A DNA stretch of 64,000 nucleotides from Sinomicrobium kalidii. GTDB lineage: Bacteria; Bacteroidota; Bacteroidia; Flavobacteriales; Flavobacteriaceae. The DNA lies in contig NZ_CP089211.1 in NCBI RefSeq assembly GCF_021183825.1, forward strand, positions 1,922,001-1,986,000, read 5' to 3'. Below are positions 17,322 through 25,391 of the stretch, piece after piece (within the stretch, counting starts at the first letter, position 1; every line of letters begins with the position of its first letter). Below the pieces are notes generated by a model that was given only the letters and a program-made list of their open reading frames with translations, was not told where the DNA came from and did no database searches. Position numbers and translations under genes: made by a program.

Positions 17322-19301
17322 ATGGAATCAAATCATAAAGAACATACCGGATGCGACCATGATCACGGAGGCTTTTTAGGAAAAAATACCGAACTTATCT
17401 TTTCCCTGTTGTGCGGAGCCCTGCTACTCACCGGGTTTCTCCTGAATAAATTTTCTTCCTGGGACAACACGCTTTATATTTATATTCCTGCTTATTTCTT
17501 CGGCGGATATTTTGCTGCGAAGGAAGCATTTGAAAAGATCAGGCAGGGCGGGTTTGAGATCGATTTCCTGATGCTCGTCGCTGCTGTGGGGGCGGCCATT
17601 CTCGGCAAATGGGCAGAAGGTACCCTGTTGTTGTTCCTCTTCAGCCTCGGACACGCCCTGGAACATTACGCCATGAACAAGGCCCGAAACTCCATCAAGG
17701 CCCTGGGTAGCCTCAGTCCCGGGACCGCACTGGTAAAGAAAAACGGCACCAGTGAAGAGGTGCCCGTTGAAAATCTGGAAATCGGGGACACTATCCTTGT
17801 GAAGCCGAATAGCAAGATCGCCGCAGATGGTATTATCATCAGCGGACAGAGCAGCATCAACCAGGCGCCCATTACCGGGGAAAGCATTCCCGTAGACAAA
17901 CACGCTGCCGAAGACCCGGAAAAATGGACCGAATTCGCTTCCGTACCGAAAGAAAACAAGGCTTTTACAGGCACCATAAACGGAAGCAGCAGCCTTGAGA
18001 TCAGGGTACTCAAACTGTCTAAAGATTCCACCCTGTCCAGGCTTGTCGCACTGGTAAGCCAGGCCGAAGCAAAACAATCCCCTACCCAACAGTTTACCAA
18101 AAAGTTTGAAAAAATATTTGTCCCTGCCGTTATCGCACTGGTAATACTCCTCTGTTTTGCCTTTGTAGTGGTTGATGAACCCTTTCCGGTCAGCTTTTAC
18201 CGGGCCATGACCGTACTGGTAGCCGCCAGCCCGTGTGCACTGGCCATTTCCACACCAAGTGCCGTATTGAGCGGAGTGGCCAGGGCTGCACAGGCCGGGG
18301 TGCTGATAAAAGGAGGTAAGGCCCTCGAAAACCTGGGATCCCTCTCGGCAATAGCATTTGACAAAACCGGGACCCTCACCAGGGGCGAACCCCGGCTGAC
18401 CAACGTTATTCCTTTAAACGGGATTTCCCGGGAAGAATTCCTCTCCTGTATCCTTGCCGTGGAACGCCTCAGTGAGCATCCGCTGGCCAGGGCCATTGTG
18501 AGGGACGTTTCGGAAATGCCGGAAATACCTGTTAACGGGACCGATGAAGCTACGGATATCGAAGCGCTCCAGGGAAAAGGAGTCAGGGCCACATATGCGG
18601 GGGAAACCGTGTATATCGGAAATCCCGCACTTTTCGAAGAAGACCTGGGGCATATTCTTTCCGACGGTATCCGGGATCAGATATCCGGTTTCCAGGAAGA
18701 AGGACACACCTCCATGCTTGCCAAAAAAGGGGATACTTTTATCGGGATACTCACTTTAATGGACACCCCGAGGGCATCTGCAAAAACAACATTAAAGGCC
18801 CTGCGGGATATTGGTATTCGGAAAATGGTAATGCTCACGGGCGACCACCAGAAAGTAGCCGACGCCATTGCCCGGCAAACGGGCCTTACCGATGCTTACG
18901 GCGACCTCCTCCCCGAAGACAAGGTAAATGCCATTCGTAAACTCAGGGAACAGGAAACACAGATCGCCATGGTAGGAGACGGGGTAAACGATGCCCCTGC
19001 CATGGCCAACAGTACCGTGGGCATAGCCATGGGAGCCGCCGGCTCGGATGTAGCGCTGGAAACCGCAGATATCGCCCTTATGGACGACAAACTGGAGAAA
19101 CTTCCGTTTGTGATAGGCCTCAGCAGGAAATCCAGGAACATCATCCGCCAGAACCTGTTTATCAGTCTTGGTATTGTATTGTTCCTCATCCCTTCGGCCA
19201 TTATCGGGTTTACGGGTATCGGCCCAACCGTGGCCATTCACGAAGGGTCCACACTAATTGTGGTTTTCAACGCCTTGCGCCTGCTCGCATATAAGCGTTG
19301 A
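17322..19301 (+). CDS. Heavy-metal P1B-type ATPase (P1B-4-like, SPC motif)
   Basis: A 659-aa inner-membrane pump. A short His-rich head (HKEHTGCDHDHGG) replaces the usual metal-binding domain. Core motifs in order are the actuator TGES, the ion-site motif SPCALAISTP in helix 6 (SPC, not CPC), DKTGTLT phosphorylation site, SEHPLARAI, GDGVNDAPAM, and HEGSTLIVVFNALRLL in the last helix. SPC plus HEG(G/S)T marks the P1B-4 group, which exports Co, Zn, Fe or Cd depending on member. It follows a Fur-family gene by about 190 bp with a probable operator cluster between, fitting a metal homeostasis module. Confidence 0.93.
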   Translation: MESNHKEHTGCDHDHGGFLGKNTELIFSLLCGALLLTGFLLNKFSSWDNTLYIYIPAYFFGGYFAAKEAFEKIRQGGFEIDFLMLVAAVGAAILGKWAEGTLLLFLFSLGHALEHYAMNKARNSIKALGSLSPGTALVKKNGTSEEVPVENLEIGDTILVKPNSKIAADGIIISGQSSINQAPITGESIPVDKHAAEDPEKWTEFASVPKENKAFTGTINGSSSLEIRVLKLSKDSTLSRLVALVSQAEAKQSPTQQFTKKFEKIFVPAVIALVILLCFAFVVVDEPFPVSFYRAMTVLVAASPCALAISTPSAVLSGVARAAQAGVLIKGGKALENLGSLSAIAFDKTGTLTRGEPRLTNVIPLNGISREEFLSCILAVERLSEHPLARAIVRDVSEMPEIPVNGTDEATDIEALQGKGVRATYAGETVYIGNPALFEEDLGHILSDGIRDQISGFQEEGHTSMLAKKGDTFIGILTLMDTPRASAKTTLKALRDIGIRKMVMLTGDHQKVADAIARQTGLTDAYGDLLPEDKVNAIRKLREQETQIAMVGDGVNDAPAMANSTVGIAMGAAGSDVALETADIALMDDKLEKLPFVIGLSRKSRNIIRQNLFISLGIVLFLIPSAIIGFTGIGPTVAIHEGSTLIVVFNALRLLAYKR

Positions 19302-19361
19302 TTTTTTGAGTTCAGGAGTTGTTTGCCACTAATACACGAATGTTTTTTATATGACCACCCT

Positions 19362-19547
19362 AAGCTCCTCCTTTGTGACGAAGGCGCCGTACTGTCCCGC
19401 AAGCGGGATGGGGAGTTTGACCAGGCCCAAAATCTGGGTATACCCCTGGCTTTTGTATTTTTCCTGTGGCTTGCCCTCCGACCAGACTGAAGTCTGCCCA
19501 CCTCCCTTCTCCCGATCCCGATGGATATCGGGAGAAGGGAGGAGCTT
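19362..19547. repeat. MITE-like palindromic element (about 186 bp)
   Basis: AAGCTCCTCCTTTGTGACG opens the element and GAAGGGAGGAGCTT closes it, so the outer ~13 bp are inverted copies. Inside, CTTCTCCCGAT and ATCGGGAGAAG form a second hairpin with a short spacer, and TCCCGCAAGCGGGA is a third small one. No real protein is encoded. It lies between the ATPase and the monooxygenase gene and resembles non-autonomous miniature elements or large intergenic repeats; no duplication of target bases was recognised. Confidence 0.6.
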
Positions 19548-19767
19548 GTTTGACGTCTCAAACAAGGGTTGTAATTTTGAAACATTTTTGATTCATAGCG
19601 CTTAAACATTATTCACGTTTATTAAGTTTACCAAGGACCTGAATAACTTAGTAACTCAACCAATAATCAGAATATCCCTTTTCAGAGGTTAAAATAAAAC
19701 ACACTGAATTACATAAATAGGTTAGGTTTACTGTCAACCAGGATTCCTTTTAACAACAGGGTGAGCG

Positions 19768-20109
19768 TCAGTGCGCCTTTTTACTGTCCCCGGGGGCCTG
19801 TTCACGCGAAAACATCCCGTAATCCCGGATTACCCCGGCTACCCGGAGCCTGTAGTCTTTAAAAACACCGGCCCGGCCCTTCTTCTGGGCAGCCCTGTGT
19901 ATTTCCAGTGTACGCCACGACTTTACCGCTTCTTCGTCTTTCCAGAAAGAAAGGGAAAGCAGTTTTTCCGGTTGTGCAAGGCTTTGAAACCGTTCTACGG
20001 ATATAAAACCTTCCGTCCTTTCCAGTGCTTCTTTCAGGTCGGCTGCAATATCCAGGTAGCCCTGTTTGTTTTCGGGATGTAGCTCCACTTCAAAAATTAC
20101 GGCTATCAT
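19768..20109 (-). CDS. Antibiotic biosynthesis monooxygenase (ABM) domain protein
   Basis: A 113-aa dimeric alpha/beta-barrel-type protein: MIAVIFEVELHPENKQGYLD, then EGFISVERFQS and LLSLSFWKDEEAVKSW, all as in ABM/heme-degrading-like small monooxygenases. The C-terminal HRAAQKKGRAGVFKDYRLRV is also typical. The ABM superfamily covers quinone-forming oxygenases and many of unknown substrate. It lies 31 bp after the P450 gene and so is probably co-transcribed with it. Confidence 0.85.
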   Translation of the reverse strand: MIAVIFEVELHPENKQGYLDIAADLKEALERTEGFISVERFQSLAQPEKLLSLSFWKDEEAVKSWRTLEIHRAAQKKGRAGVFKDYRLRVAGVIRDYGMFSREQAPGDSKKAH

Positions 20110-20140
20110 AATAGTTCAGGATTTAGCATTTAAAACTTTG

Positions 20141-21268
20141 TTATATTGTCAGTTTCAGGTTTATATTATGCGGTATCCTGGCATTGACCAGGGGTTCATA
20201 AGTGATCTCCGGTTGTAATAGTTCGATCCCGTGATACCGGGATGCCATGTAATGCAGTGTCTCCGAAGCCAGGGCAACAGAAAAATGATCGGCGGGACAA
20301 CGGTGTATCCCGGAACTAAAAGACAGATATTCCCCGTTATTTCCCCGGTTGATATCGAATGTAGCCCCATTGTCAAAAACCGAAGCATCCCTGTTAGCCG
20401 ATGCCAGGACCAGCAGAAGTTCATCCCCTTTTTTCAGGAAACATCCGCCGCACTCCACATCTTCCGTCAATATTCTTCGGGTATTGTGAAAAACCGGGTC
20501 GAACCGCAGTGTTTCCACTACCAGCTTCCGGAAATAATCAGCCTGTTTTTCTTCCGCAGGGTTTTTTCTGTACAGGTACTGCAAAAGCGAATTGCCCAAA
20601 AGCCCCCGCATGGCGTCATAACTTTGAATACACAGGCCCATAAGATTGGAAACATGCACCTCACCAAGAACCCGACCGGGATACACAGATCGGAAATGGT
20701 TTTTAATCAGCGGGTATACCTTTTCCGAAAATGCATTTAACCGATGTACCTCTTCAATACCTGAAGTACCAGTCATATAAAGTTTCACCACATGCATATG
20801 CGATATTATAAAATCAATATCGTCATTTCTGAGCCGGAAACTTTTCAGCAAAACGGTGAGGGGCAATATCCCCGCTATTGTTTCGGCCCATTGCAGTTTT
20901 CCCGTATCAGCCGCTTTCAGTAATCCGTCAAGGACTTCCGTAACATTTACGGGCTGCATCTGTTTTACAAGGTCTTTTGTTGCCGCTTTCCGCAAACCAT
21001 GTTCCGGAGGATCACTCCTGCGGACCAGGTTTTCCCTTATCTCCCGTGCATATTTGTTCCATAGCTTCTCCTCCTCTCTTCCCATCCCCTTTCGAGGTAT
21101 TTCTACCACACCGCTTTTCAGGAAAAATTCACAATCACGATACCCATATACGGCCCAGACCTTGTTTTTCCCGTCGTAATATACAGGATGTTTATCCCGC
21201 ATCCGGGTGTAAAATCCAAAAGGATCGGCTGTTTCCGATTGCAAGAAGGTGGTGTTGATATGCTTCAT
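20141..21268 (-). CDS. Cytochrome P450 with atypical I-helix
   Basis: A 375-aa soluble bacterial P450. The K-helix ExxR is ETLR (about residue 252), followed by FHNTRRILTEDVECGGC and the heme-binding loop FSSGIHRCPADHF with the Cys thiolate near residue 324. In the I-helix, the place where most P450s have AGxE/DTT reads CIQSYDAMRGLLGNSLL: Gly is Ser, and the conserved Thr is Ala. Such changes occur in peroxygenases and P450s with unusual chemistry, so ordinary O2-activating monooxygenation is not certain. The gene is followed by an ABM protein and divergent from an ArsR-type regulator. No redox partner gene is nearby. Confidence 0.9.
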   Translation of the reverse strand: MKHINTTFLQSETADPFGFYTRMRDKHPVYYDGKNKVWAVYGYRDCEFFLKSGVVEIPRKGMGREEEKLWNKYAREIRENLVRRSDPPEHGLRKAATKDLVKQMQPVNVTEVLDGLLKAADTGKLQWAETIAGILPLTVLLKSFRLRNDDIDFIISHMHVVKLYMTGTSGIEEVHRLNAFSEKVYPLIKNHFRSVYPGRVLGEVHVSNLMGLCIQSYDAMRGLLGNSLLQYLYRKNPAEEKQADYFRKLVVETLRFDPVFHNTRRILTEDVECGGCFLKKGDELLLVLASANRDASVFDNGATFDINRGNNGEYLSFSSGIHRCPADHFSVALASETLHYMASRYHGIELLQPEITYEPLVNARIPHNINLKLTI

Positions 21269-21317
21269 ATTTTTGAGTTATTTACCCTGCAAGATTAGTC
21301 CATTTCACTATTAAATA

Positions 21318-21335
21318 TTTCATTCCCGAATGAAA
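21318..21335. promoter_or_regulatory. Perfect palindromic operator between P450 and ArsR-type genes
   Basis: TTTCATTC CC GAATGAAA has 8-bp arms with a 2-bp centre and sits in the 110-bp divergent spacer. It lies about 20 bp upstream of the regulator's -7 box and about 20 bp upstream of a minus-strand TAATCTTG (21290-21297, one base off TAnnTTTG) for the P450. A dimer bound here could control both genes; the adjacent winged-helix protein is the obvious candidate. Confidence 0.6.
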
Positions 21336-21355
21336 CATAAAATATTCCGCTTCCC

Positions 21356-21363
21356 TAATTTTG
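21356..21363 (+). promoter_or_regulatory. -7 promoter box of the ArsR-type regulator gene
   Basis: TAATTTTG fits TAnnTTTG exactly, 15 bp before the ATG at 21379. The -33 region would fall on the palindrome at 21318-21335. Confidence 0.6.
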
Positions 21364-21378
21364 TATAAAAACAGGACG

Positions 21379-22065
21379 ATGACTTTCGAAGATCAGTATA
21401 AGCATATCATTTCCCTGCTGGGTGAACCTGTCCGTGCCTTAATGCTCTGGCATTTGCTGGACGGCAGGGCCTACACGGCGGGCGAACTGGCCGTTTGTAC
21501 CGACATTACCCCGCAATCGGCAAGCAATCACCTGCAAAAGCTTTTATCGGGCAGACTCCTGGTTGTGGAAAAACAGGGGAGGCACCGTTATTACCGGATC
21601 GCTTCTCCGGAGGTGGCCTATGTAGTGGAATCCATTGCCAACCTGATCCCTCCGGAAGACCGGAAATCTGCAAAGCAGTCCGTTCCCGTATCCGGGCAGA
21701 GGTATGCCAGGACCTGCTACGATCACCTGGCCGGAAGAGCCGGGGTTGTACTGAGCGAAGCCCTGCTTGCAAGAAAGATATTGATCCCCGGCAACGGTAC
21801 TTTTACCGTTTCCCGGGAAGGGAAAGCCTGGTTTTTACAACTGGATATAGATGTGGATATGCTCCGCAATAAAAAACGTTCGTTTGCAAGGCCGTGCCTG
21901 GACTGGAGCGAAAGAAAGCATCATCTGGCCGGAGCACTGGGCGCCGCCCTTCTGGACAGCATGATCGCATTACAATGGCTGCGGAAAAAGCAGGGATCAC
22001 GTGAAGTGGTCATCACTTCCGAAGGAAAATCAAAGCTGTATGAGTTACTGAAAGTCAACCTCTGA
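21379..22065 (+). CDS. ArsR-type winged-helix transcriptional regulator with long C-terminal domain
   Basis: A 228-aa protein. Residues 1-80 form the HTH: ISLLGEPVRALMLWHLLDGR, AGELAVCTDITPQSASNHLQ (recognition helix) and GRHRYYRIASPEVAYVVE (wing). This is ArsR/SmtB-like, but the usual metal-site CxC is missing. The remaining ~140 residues are of a type found in longer ArsR-like regulators (second winged region VSREGKAWFLQLDID and a helical tail); ligand unknown. A TTG 18 bp upstream could open the frame but overlaps the -7 box, so the ATG at 21379 is chosen. Divergent from the P450-ABM pair and probably its regulator. Confidence 0.88.
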   Translation: MTFEDQYKHIISLLGEPVRALMLWHLLDGRAYTAGELAVCTDITPQSASNHLQKLLSGRLLVVEKQGRHRYYRIASPEVAYVVESIANLIPPEDRKSAKQSVPVSGQRYARTCYDHLAGRAGVVLSEALLARKILIPGNGTFTVSREGKAWFLQLDIDVDMLRNKKRSFARPCLDWSERKHHLAGALGAALLDSMIALQWLRKKQGSREVVITSEGKSKLYELLKVNL

Positions 22066-22079
22066 CTTTCTTATCTTCC

Positions 22080-24308
22080 CTAAAACCAAAAACCGAGATT
22101 AAAGAACCAAAGCCCCTTCCCCCGCTCCGGCGACCAGGAATACTTCAGTTCAATGGGGCCTACAAAGGTTTCCAGTCCGTAGCCTATGGCATAGCCGGTA
22201 TAGGTAGGTGAGGTAATCCATTCACCATCCTCAAAAATACCATTGCCTGCGTTCGCCATATTGGCTGTAAAGTTCAGGTGGTTTTTCCGCATAAACTCAT
22301 AGTCTACGGTAGCTGTTCCCTTGACATAGCTGTCCCCTCCGAAACTGATAAAATCGTAGCCCAGAAAAGGAGTAAAATTATTAATGAGGTCATTGCCGTA
22401 TCCGCCCAGGAAAAAGCCCAGGGTTTCCACATCACTTTTTCCGATCTTAAAACCGCCTTCGGTGGAAAGGTTAAACGAAAGGTTTCTGTACAACGGCATG
22501 GCGAAACCCATTTTTGCCTTGGCAATGGAAAACCCGTCAAAATTGTTATTGTAATCGGAAGAAGCAAAATAAAAGTGGAAATCGCCGTCAAAATACAGCC
22601 CTTTTCTCGGAAAATAACGGTTGTCGTAGGTATCTAATTTCATAAAGCCGTAAGTGCTGTAAAAGTCACTGTTTTCAAATACCGCCTTTTGACCGTCTCC
22701 CTGCGATATGGTCTCCGACTCTATCTCCAGACGTTTATGCTCCAGCCCGGCACCTACGGAAAATTCTTCCCGGAACACCGTTTGCAGATAGGCCTGGTTA
22801 GTCAGGTCCGATAATTTTGCACCGATGGTATTCAGTCCCTCTACCGGTGGCTGTTGTTCTGTTTCTTCGAGAAATTCCGCATCGACATCGGTGGTAAACC
22901 TGTTATAGGATGACCGGAAACCAAAACTCCAGTAAAACCCCTTGTCCAGGTAATACTCCAGGTTGTACCGGAGGTTGTCTCCCAGTATCATATCGAGAGA
23001 CAATACATCATCATCGAAGAGGAATTGTTTTTTGGTGATATTGATCAGGGCCGCACTTTTGTACAGCGCATCGTAATGCACTCCGAACCGGAGAAGCATG
23101 GTCCTTTTATTTTCCTGGAGTTTCATCAACATACTGTGCTCGCCTTCATCGTCCTTCACGAACCTGTACCTGATACTTTCAAAATTATTGGTAGCCGATA
23201 AATTGGCCATCCCCTGGTCCAGCTTGGTAAAAGGCACTTTCCCTGAGGTTGTAAACCGCAGTTTTCCTTTAATATATGCCCTGGAGTACTTGTCATTTCC
23301 TTCCAGGGTAAGCCCGTTGATCTCTACAGTGTCCCGCACCGGAATGTGCAGGGATCGCGGTGGGGTAGTCTGCCGGGCAGCCAGCGCCTTCAGTTCACCT
23401 ATTTGTTTCCTGGCAGCCACTTCGCCATTGGCTATGATCCGTGGCCCTTCGTCAAAGGATACTACCGTAAAATCCTTGATATCGGGCTTAATGTAAACAT
23501 CTGTCTGTTTGGCTTTTTTCTTCATGTCATTTACCGTACGGTAATTGTTGATCTGCAACAGTATATCCGCAGCGGAATTTAACTCATCCCGGTCTGCCAG
23601 GGCATCCTGTACATCAATACCCACCACTACCTCTGCCCCGAGGGCCTTTAGTTCATCTATGGGATAGTTATTGACCACGCCTCCGTCAATAAGCACATCA
23701 TCCCCGATCTCGCCCGGGTTGAACAGGGACGGAAACGAACCGCTGGCCAGAATGGCTTCGGGCAGATACCCCTTGTCCAGTACCACCGGCTCTCCCGTTT
23801 CTACATTAGTGGCAATACAAAAAAACGGTATGGGTAATTTGCTGAAATCTTCTACGTCATTCACGTGATACAGCAATTTTACCAGCAGGTTATATACATT
23901 CTGCCCCTTGGACAATGCCCTTGGAAATGATATTTTGAAATTGTCGAACGGCAGGGTAAGTGCATAGCGTTCCGAATTTTTCTTTTCGTAAAAGGTACGG
24001 GCGGAACGGGGTACATTATCCTGGATAAGTTCGTTAAAGTCCACCACGTGAAAAATGGAATCGAGTTGGCTGGCCGTATATCCCGAAGCATACAACGCCC
24101 CGATAATGGCCCCCATACTGGTCCCCCCTACATAGTCTACACGCACCCCGGCTTCCTCGATGACCTTTAACGCCCCGATATGCGCCAGCCCTTTAGCACC
24201 ACCACCACTCAGTACCAGGCCTACCTTAACGTCTTCCGGATTGTTTTCCTGTGTATATCCGCATATAACGGTCATGCTCAGCAGGAACAGGAATACATGC
24301 TTTTTCAT
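22080..24308 (-). CDS. Patatin-like phospholipase fused to outer-membrane barrel (PlpD/type Vd-like)
   Basis: A 742-aa protein with signal peptide (ends VICGYTQ). The patatin domain (about residues 27-310) has the oxyanion loop GGGAKG (35-40), nucleophile GTSMG (Ser64) and catalytic Asp in IDGGVVNNYP. A POTRA-like linker (about 330-400) and a BamA/Omp85-type 16-strand barrel follow, ending in aromatic FNLGFWF. Proteins built this way are lipid hydrolases held at or secreted across the outer membrane. The gene is single, convergent with the ArsR-type gene (14 bp between stops), and its upstream side borders a repeat cluster. Confidence 0.92.
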   Translation of the reverse strand: MKKHVFLFLLSMTVICGYTQENNPEDVKVGLVLSGGGAKGLAHIGALKVIEEAGVRVDYVGGTSMGAIIGALYASGYTASQLDSIFHVVDFNELIQDNVPRSARTFYEKKNSERYALTLPFDNFKISFPRALSKGQNVYNLLVKLLYHVNDVEDFSKLPIPFFCIATNVETGEPVVLDKGYLPEAILASGSFPSLFNPGEIGDDVLIDGGVVNNYPIDELKALGAEVVVGIDVQDALADRDELNSAADILLQINNYRTVNDMKKKAKQTDVYIKPDIKDFTVVSFDEGPRIIANGEVAARKQIGELKALAARQTTPPRSLHIPVRDTVEINGLTLEGNDKYSRAYIKGKLRFTTSGKVPFTKLDQGMANLSATNNFESIRYRFVKDDEGEHSMLMKLQENKRTMLLRFGVHYDALYKSAALINITKKQFLFDDDVLSLDMILGDNLRYNLEYYLDKGFYWSFGFRSSYNRFTTDVDAEFLEETEQQPPVEGLNTIGAKLSDLTNQAYLQTVFREEFSVGAGLEHKRLEIESETISQGDGQKAVFENSDFYSTYGFMKLDTYDNRYFPRKGLYFDGDFHFYFASSDYNNNFDGFSIAKAKMGFAMPLYRNLSFNLSTEGGFKIGKSDVETLGFFLGGYGNDLINNFTPFLGYDFISFGGDSYVKGTATVDYEFMRKNHLNFTANMANAGNGIFEDGEWITSPTYTGYAIGYGLETFVGPIELKYSWSPERGKGLWFFNLGFWF

Positions 24309-24343
24309 ACTTCTGAATTTTAACCTAAACCCTTTTTAATAAT

Positions 24344-24589
24344 ATCGAATGTTGAATGTCGAATCACGAACGCCGAAATAAAAAATCACCTTCAAAACAC
24401 TACTTCATCCTTCTGCATTCTCCGGCTCTGCGGTTCATCATTCCAATCCATTTCAAATAAATGTTGAGTAACGAATGTCGAATATCGAACGCCGAAGTAA
24501 AAAATCACCATCGAAACACTACTTCATCATTCTACATTCCGCGGTTCTGCGGTTCATCATTCTTCAGTTCTGCGGTTCGATATTCATCT
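24344..24589. repeat. Paired ~119-bp repeats, left of the four-helix-bundle gene
   Basis: Two tandem copies share GAACGCCGAA(A/G)TAAAAAATCACC, CACTACTTCATC and CTGCGGTTCATCATTC. The GAACGCCGAA landmark is at 24368 and 24487 (119 bp apart). A trailing TTCTGCGGTTCGATATTC closes the pair. Short phrases GAATGTCGAAT are themselves repeated. No coding sense. Confidence 0.85.
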
Positions 24590-24664
24590 TACTTTTAAGA
24601 CTTTCCTATATTATTCCTCTTTTCCGTTGTTTTAATACTTGTTACGAAGATAGCAGCCAATTCA

Positions 24665-24973
24665 TTATTTTCCTTTAAAAGCCTTTTCAACATTTCTATA
24701 TCTGTAATCAATTTCGCTCCTTTCTTGTATCTTCAGGTTTATCAACGATTCCCTTAATTCCTTAAGACAAACTTTCATTTTATGCAAAAAATCCCTTTTG
24801 GATTCAGCACTTTGGGCCTCTCCATAATTTAACGCCACTGATGTCGTGGACCGAATTAATTGTTTTGACAAGTGTTGCGAAGCAAAACCTCCTTCAAGCT
24901 TTCCACACGCCAAAATAACATCAACTGAAAACCGAATTAATCTCTCTTCTAAATCGTACCTATAATTTTCCAT
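24665..24973 (-). CDS. Four-helix-bundle protein (S23 / Avd superfamily)
   Basis: A 102-aa, nearly all-helical protein: LEERLIRFSVDVILACGKL, HLSKQLIRSTTSVALNYGEA, ESKRDFLHKMKVCLKELRES and LINLKIQERSEIDYRYRNVE would be the four helices, matching the family first seen in 23S rRNA intervening sequences and related to Avd of diversity-generating retroelements. The family's role is not established when no DGR is present, and I see no reverse transcriptase here. The gene stands alone between two pairs of ~119-bp repeats, an arrangement that suggests it travels or interacts with them. Confidence 0.88.
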   Translation of the reverse strand: MENYRYDLEERLIRFSVDVILACGKLEGGFASQHLSKQLIRSTTSVALNYGEAQSAESKRDFLHKMKVCLKELRESLINLKIQERSEIDYRYRNVEKAFKGK

Positions 24974-25027
24974 ACAATGAAGATTTTAAAATTGAATAAT
25001 GAATATGTTTATACCACGCAATCCCGT

Positions 25028-25348
25028 GTCCTTACAAATCACTTTATCATTCGTTATTCTTCGGTTCTGCAGTTCGATATTCCAATTCCCTTCATGGAAT
25101 GATGAATTTCCAATACTGAATCACGAACGCCGAAATAAAAAATCACCATCAAAACAATACTTCATTATTCTGCATTCTCCGGCTCTGCGGTTCATCATTC
25201 CAATCTATTTCAAATAAATCTTGAATAACGAATGTCGAATAACGAACGCCGAAGTAAAAAATCCCCTTCAAAAACACCACTTCATCATTCTGCATTCTCC
25301 GGCTCTGCGGTTCATCATTCTTCAAGTTCTGCGGTTCGATATTCCACA
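25028..25348. repeat. Paired ~118-bp repeats, right of the four-helix-bundle gene
   Basis: Two copies with landmark GAACGCCGAA at 25126 and 25244 (118 bp apart), preceded by a partial copy (ATTCTTCGGTTCTGCAGTTC at 25045). The first copy matches the first copy of the left pair and the second matches the second, so the whole pair seems duplicated on both sides of the gene in the same orientation. Confidence 0.85.
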
Positions 25349-25391
25349 TTCCTCTCATAATATACATAAAAAACCCTGCCCGCTGCGCCCC

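Noticed and set aside
19238..19609. 123-codon minus-strand frame
   Set aside because: It runs through the MITE-like repeat and the 3' end of the ATPase gene; composition is Ser/Arg-rich as expected for a shadow frame.
24665..24973. Diversity-generating retroelement
   Set aside because: The four-helix protein resembles Avd, but no reverse transcriptase or template/variable repeat with adenine-biased differences was seen.
24344..25348. CRISPR array
   Set aside because: Repeats are ~119 bp in two tandem pairs with no unique spacers of uniform length and no cas genes.
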